Below, in pieces: positions 13,198-16,673 of a DNA stretch of 16,673 bases; within the stretch, counting starts at the first letter, position 1; every line of letters starts with the position of its first letter. The notes beneath the pieces were generated by a model that saw only the letters and a program-made list of their open reading frames with translations, was not told the origin of the DNA and did no database searches. The stretch spans positions 1 to 16,673 of the forward strand of contig JAEWWM010000081.1 of NCBI GenBank assembly GCA_023458915.1, in the 5' to 3' direction. The stretch is from Bacillota bacterium (GTDB lineage Bacteria; Bacillota; Clostridia; Oscillospirales; Acutalibacteraceae). Both the position numbers and the translations under genes were made by a program.

Positions 13198-14055
13198 TCA
13201 ATTTGGAGAGAAGTTAAATTGACCCTTACCCTGAAAATCAGTTATTACAAAAACATCCGTAACCTCTTTTACTTTTTCAAAAGGTTCAATCACAGCATAA
13301 TATGATGAATCATGACTGTCGTAATCAACAGAAACTACTTTTCCTAACTTCATGTTTTTAGGATACATACCGCTCGTGCCACTTGTAACTATTATATCTC
13401 CCGGTTGTACTCCGTTTTGAGACGATATAAAAATCATCCGTGTTAAATTTTTAGCCGAAAGCATGATTTCTCCGCTTATAACTCCAGTTTCACCGGTTCT
13501 TACGTTTATCACTCCGATTTTAGAGTCCGGAGATAAAATGGTTCTAACGCGGCTCAAATGGGAATTTATTTGAGACACGCGTCCAACCACTCCGTTTTCG
13601 GTTAAAATCAAATCATTTACCGAGATGCCTGAACTGCTGCCTTTATCTATAACAAAATCGCCGAAAAACTCAGTTGGGTCTTTTCCAACAACCGCTGCTG
13701 AAACAAATTTTAAACTGGTGTTAGATTTTTTTAAGTCGTAATATTTCATCAGCTTTGCGTTTTCCCGTTTCACGTCGTAGTAATCCACAGTAATGTTTCT
13801 AAGGTCACTCAGCTGCTTTTTTAACGATTCATTTTCTTCTAACAGCTTCTCTTTTTCCTGAAGCTGGTATGCAAAATCAAAAGTAGAATTAGAGACATAC
13901 CAAAGCGCCTTTTGCGCAGGTTTTGTAACAAAGCTTATAGCGTTTGAAAAAATGTTTCCGTTTTGATTGATTGAAGTGTATAAAAGAACACCCAAAATTA
14001 TTAAAACTATTCCTAAAATAATTTTAAAAGCGGAACTTTTAAAAAAATGTTTCAA
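13198..14055 (-). CDS. mreC: Rod shape-determining protein MreC
   Basis: Read from TTG 14055 the protein has 285 residues: a short cytoplasmic N-terminus (MKHFFKSSAFK), one membrane segment (about 10-28), a coiled coil (about 60-95) and the extracytoplasmic beta-barrel domain, with VVGKDPTEFFGDFVIDKGSSSGI and VISGTSGMYP-like landmarks (here IIVTSGTSGMYPKNMKLGKV). MreC connects cytoplasmic MreB to the PBP2/RodA synthase. The longer frame from GTG 14073 would add MGCQRA and has no ribosome binding site. GGGGTG (14066-14071), about 10 nt before the TTG, and the typical MK-x-FFKS N-terminus favour the TTG. The 148 nt back to mreB hold an unusual inverted-repeat element. Confidence 0.94.
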   Translation of the reverse strand: MKHFFKSSAFKIILGIVLIILGVLLYTSINQNGNIFSNAISFVTKPAQKALWYVSNSTFDFAYQLQEKEKLLEENESLKKQLSDLRNITVDYYDVKRENAKLMKYYDLKKSNTSLKFVSAAVVGKDPTEFFGDFVIDKGSSSGISVNDLILTENGVVGRVSQINSHLSRVRTILSPDSKIGVINVRTGETGVISGEIMLSAKNLTRMIFISSQNGVQPGDIIVTSGTSGMYPKNMKLGKVVSVDYDSHDSSYYAVIEPFEKVKEVTDVFVITDFQGKGQFNFSPN

Positions 14056-14079
14056 GGCTCTTTGACACCCCACTCAAGT

Positions 14080-14183
14080 AATTTTGGGAGTGTTTGCTTT
14101 GTGTAATACCTTGGCTGACTTTTATCCCGCCGTACGGCGGGATAAGCGGCTAGAATAATTACTTATTCAACACTCTCAAAATT
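14080..14183. repeat. Nested inverted-repeat element between mreB and mreC
   Basis: Outer arms AATTTTGGGAGTGTT (14080-14094) and AACACTCTCAAAATT (14169-14183) match at 14 of 15 positions, and the mismatch is a possible G-U pair. Inside are GTAAT/ATTAC (14103-14107, 14158-14162) and a 24-bp perfect palindrome (14122-14145) with half-site TTATCCCGCCG. The G/C-rich core stands out from the A/T-rich surroundings. The whole 104-nt piece can fold as one long hairpin in RNA or DNA, like a MITE or an intercistronic RNA element. No clear target duplication is seen. Confidence 0.75.
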
Positions 14184-14203
14184 CTGATATATCAAAAATT
14201 TAA

Positions 14204-15217
14204 TTATCTTGACCTGCGATTGTTTCTGTAATATTCCTTCGGCATTGTTATGTCAAGGCATTTTCCGGTTCCTGCAACAACACAATCAAGTGGGTTTTCA
14301 GCAACGTGTACAGGCATAAAAGTACTTTCCGAAATAAGAACATCAAGCCCCCTCAAAAGCGCACCGCCGCCGGTTAGCATAATGCCGTGGTCAATAATAT
14401 CCCCGGAAAGCTCAGGGGGTGTTTTTTCAAGCGTGCTTTTAACCGCTTCAACGATTGCTCTTAGCGGATCAGCCAAAGCTTCTCTTATTTCTTCGGCGGT
14501 AATTACTACATTTTTCGGAAGACCGTCCATAAGATTTCTTCCTTTAATACTCATCTCGCCTTCATCTTCATAAGGCACAGCGGAGCCGATTTTAATTTTA
14601 ATATCTTCCGCGGTGCGTTCGCCGATTAAAAGATTATATTTTCGTTTAACGTAAGAAATTATCGCTTCATCGAGCTTGTCTCCGGCAACTCTTTCAGATG
14701 TAGCTGTAACAATGTCCCCAAGCGAAATAACAGCAACTTCAGATGTACCTCCTCCAATGTCAACAACCATACTTCCCGTCGGTTCAGAAACAGCGAGCCC
14801 AGCACCGATAGCTGCAGCCATAGGTTCCTCAATTAAATCGACTATCCCTGCGCCCGCCTGCTTTGCAGCGTCTTCAACCGCTCTTCTTTCAACTTCCGTA
14901 ACACCCGAAGGGGTACATATAATTACCTTTGGCTTACTAAAAAACATACTTTTTGCGGTTTTAGCTATAAAATATTTAAGCATACTCGCTGTTATATCAA
15001 AATCGGCGATAACCCCGTCTTTAAGTGGACGTACAGCTATAATTGAACCCGGAGTGCGCCCTATCATTTCTTTTGCCTGGTTGCCTACAGCCAAAACCGT
15101 ATCGGTTCTTATGTCAACCGCTACAACGGACGGCTCTCTTTTTATTATTCCTTTTCCTTTTAAAAATACCAGCGTGTTAGCAGTACCAAGGTCGATACCT
15201 ATTTCCTTAGAAAACAT
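14204..15217 (-). CDS. mreB: Rod shape-determining protein MreB (actin homologue)
   Basis: The protein has 337 residues, the normal MreB length. Actin-fold nucleotide-binding motifs are visible: GIDLGTANT (7-15), the conserved TPSGVTEVERRAV, IEEPMAAAIGAG, DIGGGTSEVAV and the adenosine motif GIMLTGGGALLRG. MreB filaments guide side-wall peptidoglycan synthesis. The ATG at 15217 is chosen over an upstream frame extension because AGGAGG lies 7 nt before it and the protein then begins MFSKEIGIDLG, as in homologues. It is the first gene of the leftward mreB-mreC-mreD-pbp2 cluster and diverges from the methylglyoxal synthase-like gene, with about 280 nt between their starts. Confidence 0.97.
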   Translation of the reverse strand: MFSKEIGIDLGTANTLVFLKGKGIIKREPSVVAVDIRTDTVLAVGNQAKEMIGRTPGSIIAVRPLKDGVIADFDITASMLKYFIAKTAKSMFFSKPKVIICTPSGVTEVERRAVEDAAKQAGAGIVDLIEEPMAAAIGAGLAVSEPTGSMVVDIGGGTSEVAVISLGDIVTATSERVAGDKLDEAIISYVKRKYNLLIGERTAEDIKIKIGSAVPYEDEGEMSIKGRNLMDGLPKNVVITAEEIREALADPLRAIVEAVKSTLEKTPPELSGDIIDHGIMLTGGGALLRGLDVLISESTFMPVHVAENPLDCVVAGTGKCLDITMPKEYYRNNRRSR

Positions 15218-15260
15218 CGGTTGTCCTCCTAATTTTATTGAACATGAGAATTTTATTTTA

Positions 15261-15287
15261 ATTATACCACAAATATCCAAAGTACAA
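15261..15287 (-). promoter_or_regulatory. mreB promoter
   Basis: On the minus strand a perfect TATAAT (15261-15266) is preceded by TTGTAC (15282-15287) at a short 15-nt spacing, or GGTTGT at 17. It lies about 45 nt before the mreB start codon. The stretch from 15290 to 15380 beyond it shows nothing else that I can support. Confidence 0.55.
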
Positions 15288-15383
15288 CCCTTTTTTAAAA
15301 GTTTAGAATAACCTATTTTAACAATTTTAATTTTTTGTGACTTTTAAACAGTTTAATGCATTGAATTTTTACGCTTTGAGATA

Positions 15384-15412
15384 TTGGCATTATATTTTAA
15401 GTGTGATATAAT
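15384..15412 (+). promoter_or_regulatory. Promoter of the methylglyoxal synthase-like gene
   Basis: TTGGCA (15384-15389) and a perfect TATAAT (15407-15412) are 17 nt apart. The start is expected near 15419, giving a leader of about 80 nt. The -10 is the middle of GTGATATAATATCAC and of a larger inverted repeat. Confidence 0.7.
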
Positions 15413-15430
15413 ATCACTAAAATATAATGC
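15387..15430. repeat. 44-bp inverted repeat centred on a -10 box
   Basis: Outer arms GCATTATATTTTA (15387-15399) and TAAAATATAATGC (15418-15430) are a perfect 13-bp inverted repeat. Inside is GTGATAT-A-ATATCAC (15403-15417), a 7-bp dyad with one central base that contains the TATAAT. Only three bases (AGT) on the left break the symmetry. The likely transcript start lies inside the right arm, so the element acts as DNA, plausibly an operator, rather than as a leader hairpin. Confidence 0.7.
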
Positions 15431-15497
15431 ATAAATAATTTTTGACTAAAAAATATACAAAGATAAGTATTAAAAGACATAATTAGGAGGAAAATAA

Positions 15498-15902
15498 ATG
15501 AATATCGCTCTTGTTGCTCAAGACGCAAAAAAAGAACTTATGGTAAGATTTTGCATTGCATATTGCGGAGTTTTAAACCGACATAAACTTTGCTCAACTG
15601 CAGCTACTGGAAAATTTGTTGCTGAAGCCACTGGCCTTAGAGTTGTTAAATATTTAGGCGGTTCTCAAGGCGGACATCAACAAATATCTTCTCGCATTTC
15701 TTGCGGGGAAATCGATATGCTCATATTTTTCCGCGATGCTGCTCATCCGGAGCTTTTCGGCAAACCCGAAGAAGACCTTTTAAGGCTTTGCGATGTACAT
15801 ATCATCCCTTATGCAACGAACGTAGCAACAGCTGAAATTTTAATCCACGGTCTTGAAAGAGGAGACCTTGACTGGAGAAGCGTCGGAAGGCCGATGATTT
15901 AA
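15498..15902 (+). CDS. mgsA: Methylglyoxal synthase-fold protein with altered active site
   Basis: The 134 residues align with methylglyoxal synthase without gaps over the core: ALVAQDAKKELM, ATGKFVAEATGL, IDMLIFFRD, LLRLCDVHIIPYATNVATAEILIHGLERGDLDW. The family converts dihydroxyacetone phosphate to methylglyoxal and phosphate. By E. coli MgsA numbering, Asp20 (here Asp9), Lys23 (Lys12), Thr45, Thr48 and Asp91 (Asp80) are kept. The catalytic base Asp71 in GGDQQ is His60 (GGHQQ), His98 is Phe87, Asp101 is Pro90, Thr47 is Ala36 and His19 is Gln8. It may therefore be a pseudoenzyme or have a changed reaction. The frame is intact, with AGGAGG at good spacing and a strong promoter, so it is not a decaying gene. 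Confidence 0.85.
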   Translation: MNIALVAQDAKKELMVRFCIAYCGVLNRHKLCSTAATGKFVAEATGLRVVKYLGGSQGGHQQISSRISCGEIDMLIFFRDAAHPELFGKPEEDLLRLCDVHIIPYATNVATAEILIHGLERGDLDWRSVGRPMI

Positions 15903-15930
15903 CAAGTAAAGTTTTAATGACATATAAATT

Positions 15931-15972
15931 GCTTCTCTGATTGTATATTATTTCAGAGAAGCTATTGTTTTT
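15931..15972 (+). terminator. Terminator after the methylglyoxal synthase-like gene
   Basis: GCTTCTCTGA (15931-15940) and TCAGAGAAGC (15953-15962) form a perfect 10-bp stem with a 12-nt loop, followed by TATTGTTTTT (15963-15972). It separates this gene from hisS, which then needs its own promoter. No convincing promoter was seen in the remaining 36 nt. Confidence 0.8.
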
Positions 15973-16008
15973 AGATTACAAATATCTTTACAAAGGAGCA
16001 TAAAACCT

Positions 16009-16673
16009 ATGAACCTAATAACTAAAAGAATTCGCGGAATGCAGGATTTATTGCCTGGTCAGAGCGAAAAATGGCTTACTATAGAAAAAGTAATGAAAGA
16101 GGAAGCGGAACTTTACGGCTTTAAATTTATTCGCACTCCCGTACTTGAGCACACGGAACTTTTTGAAAGGTCTGTTGGCGATGCTTCCGACATAGTCGAG
16201 AAAGAAATGTACACTTTTTTAGATAAAGGTGACAGATCCGTTACTCTGCGCCCGGAAGGCACAGCAGGAGTACTCAGAGCCGTGCTGGAGAATGGGCTTT
16301 ATAACCAAGCTTTACCGCTCAAGCTCATGTATTTTTCTTCATGTTACCGCTACGAAAAACCTCAATCTGGGAGATACCGTGAATTTTTTCAATTAGGGCT
16401 TGAGATTTTCGGCGCTTCTTCGCCGCTTGCGGACGCTCAGCTTATATGCGCAGCAAAATCTATTCTTGATAGGCTCGGAATAAAAGGGGTTAGCTTAGAA
16501 ATCAACTCTATAGGGTGCACTTCCTGTAGAAAAAAATATAACGAAGCAATAGAAACTTATTTTAGAAAAAACGAAAGCAATCTTTGTGAAACCTGCAAAA
16601 ATAGGCTTGAAAGAAATCCGATGCGAATTCTCGACTGCAAAAACCCTGAGTGCGCTAAAATTTGCAAAGATGC
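16009..16673 (+). CDS. hisS: Histidyl-tRNA synthetase, N-terminal part
   Basis: About 221 codons are present before the window ends. The start, MNLITKRIRGMQDLLPGQSE, is typical of HisRS, a class II synthetase. Motif 1 surrounds FKFIRTPVLEHTELFERSVGD, in two parts. Motif 2 reads YRYEKPQSGRYREFFQLGLE. The substrate-binding TLRPEGTAGVLRA follows the dimer-forming region. The later cysteine-rich stretch (CTSCRKKY, LCETCKNRLERNPMRILDCKNPEC) is usual in clostridial HisRS. The ATG at 16009 has AAAGGAG 10 nt upstream. It is complete at the 5' end and open at the 3' end; no frameshift is seen. Confidence 0.96.
   Translation, partial: MNLITKRIRGMQDLLPGQSEKWLTIEKVMKEEAELYGFKFIRTPVLEHTELFERSVGDASDIVEKEMYTFLDKGDRSVTLRPEGTAGVLRAVLENGLYNQALPLKLMYFSSCYRYEKPQSGRYREFFQLGLEIFGASSPLADAQLICAAKSILDRLGIKGVSLEINSIGCTSCRKKYNEAIETYFRKNESNLCETCKNRLERNPMRILDCKNPECAKICKD

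Noticed and set aside
14204..15280. mreB with a 21-residue N-terminal extension
   Set aside because: The AGGAGG 7 nt before the ATG at 15217 and the family N-terminus MFSKEIGIDLG make the shorter form far more likely.
14676..15311. A 211-codon open frame on the plus strand across mreB
   Set aside because: It lies wholly antisense to the well-conserved mreB frame, is rich in Ser/Thr/Pro/Ile as antisense frames are, and has no recognisable domain or ribosome binding site.
15418..15430. The 15387-15430 inverted repeat as a transcription terminator
   Set aside because: No plus-strand gene lies upstream, the stem is almost all A/T, and it contains a good promoter.
1..16673. CRISPR array, tRNA genes, insertion sequence or prophage
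   Set aside because: No regularly spaced direct repeats, no cloverleaf-like sequence, and no transposase, integrase or phage gene was recognised on either strand.

Overview
The window reads as chromosomal DNA of a low-GC, spore-forming clostridium-like Firmicute. The main evidence is gene order: SRP RNA-dnaX-ybaB-recR, yabP-yabQ-divIC-yabR, and mreB-mreC-mreD followed by a class B penicillin-binding protein. The phylum-level call is confident. A position near the Oscillospiraceae/Ruminococcaceae is only an impression from protein style. No insertion sequence, prophage, CRISPR array or tRNA gene was seen.

Layout. Positions 1-5471 hold a leftward block: dnaX (clamp loader), ybaB, recR (recombinational repair), metG, tatD and the first 22 codons of ispF. 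An SRP RNA gene (about 5511-5657, minus) lies just upstream of dnaX. Positions 5770-6060 carry what looks like a compact type I toxin-antitoxin locus: a 22-residue hydrophobic peptide on the minus strand and a convergent small RNA on the plus strand, meeting in a shared terminator hairpin. Positions 6244-8527 hold a rightward pair, a cytoplasmic L-asparaginase and a PLP-dependent C-S lyase-like protein that appears to start at AUU. Positions 8732-10369 hold the sporulation/division cluster yabP, yabQ, divIC, yabR. It converges through two hairpins on the leftward mreB-mreC-mreD-pbp2 elongasome operon (15217 to 10560). Divergent from mreB is a gene with the methylglyoxal synthase fold, then a terminator and the start of hisS.

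How the genes fit together. Most are housekeeping: DNA replication and repair, aminoacylation of Met and His tRNAs, protein targeting, cell-wall elongation, septation and sporulation. The points that go beyond routine annotation are: (1) the putative type I toxin-antitoxin locus, with a Shine-Dalgarno-masking hairpin and near-identical inverted sequences at the two transcript starts; (2) the methylglyoxal synthase homologue, in which the catalytic Asp and two other active-site residues are replaced; (3) a 44-bp inverted repeat centred on that gene's -10 box; (4) a nested inverted-repeat element between mreB and mreC; (5) stacked in-phase slippery sequences in dnaX, just where a gamma-type short form would end; (6) translation starts that appear to be AUU and possibly AUA. 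All calls come from reading the sequence and from remembered family features. No database search or folding program was run.
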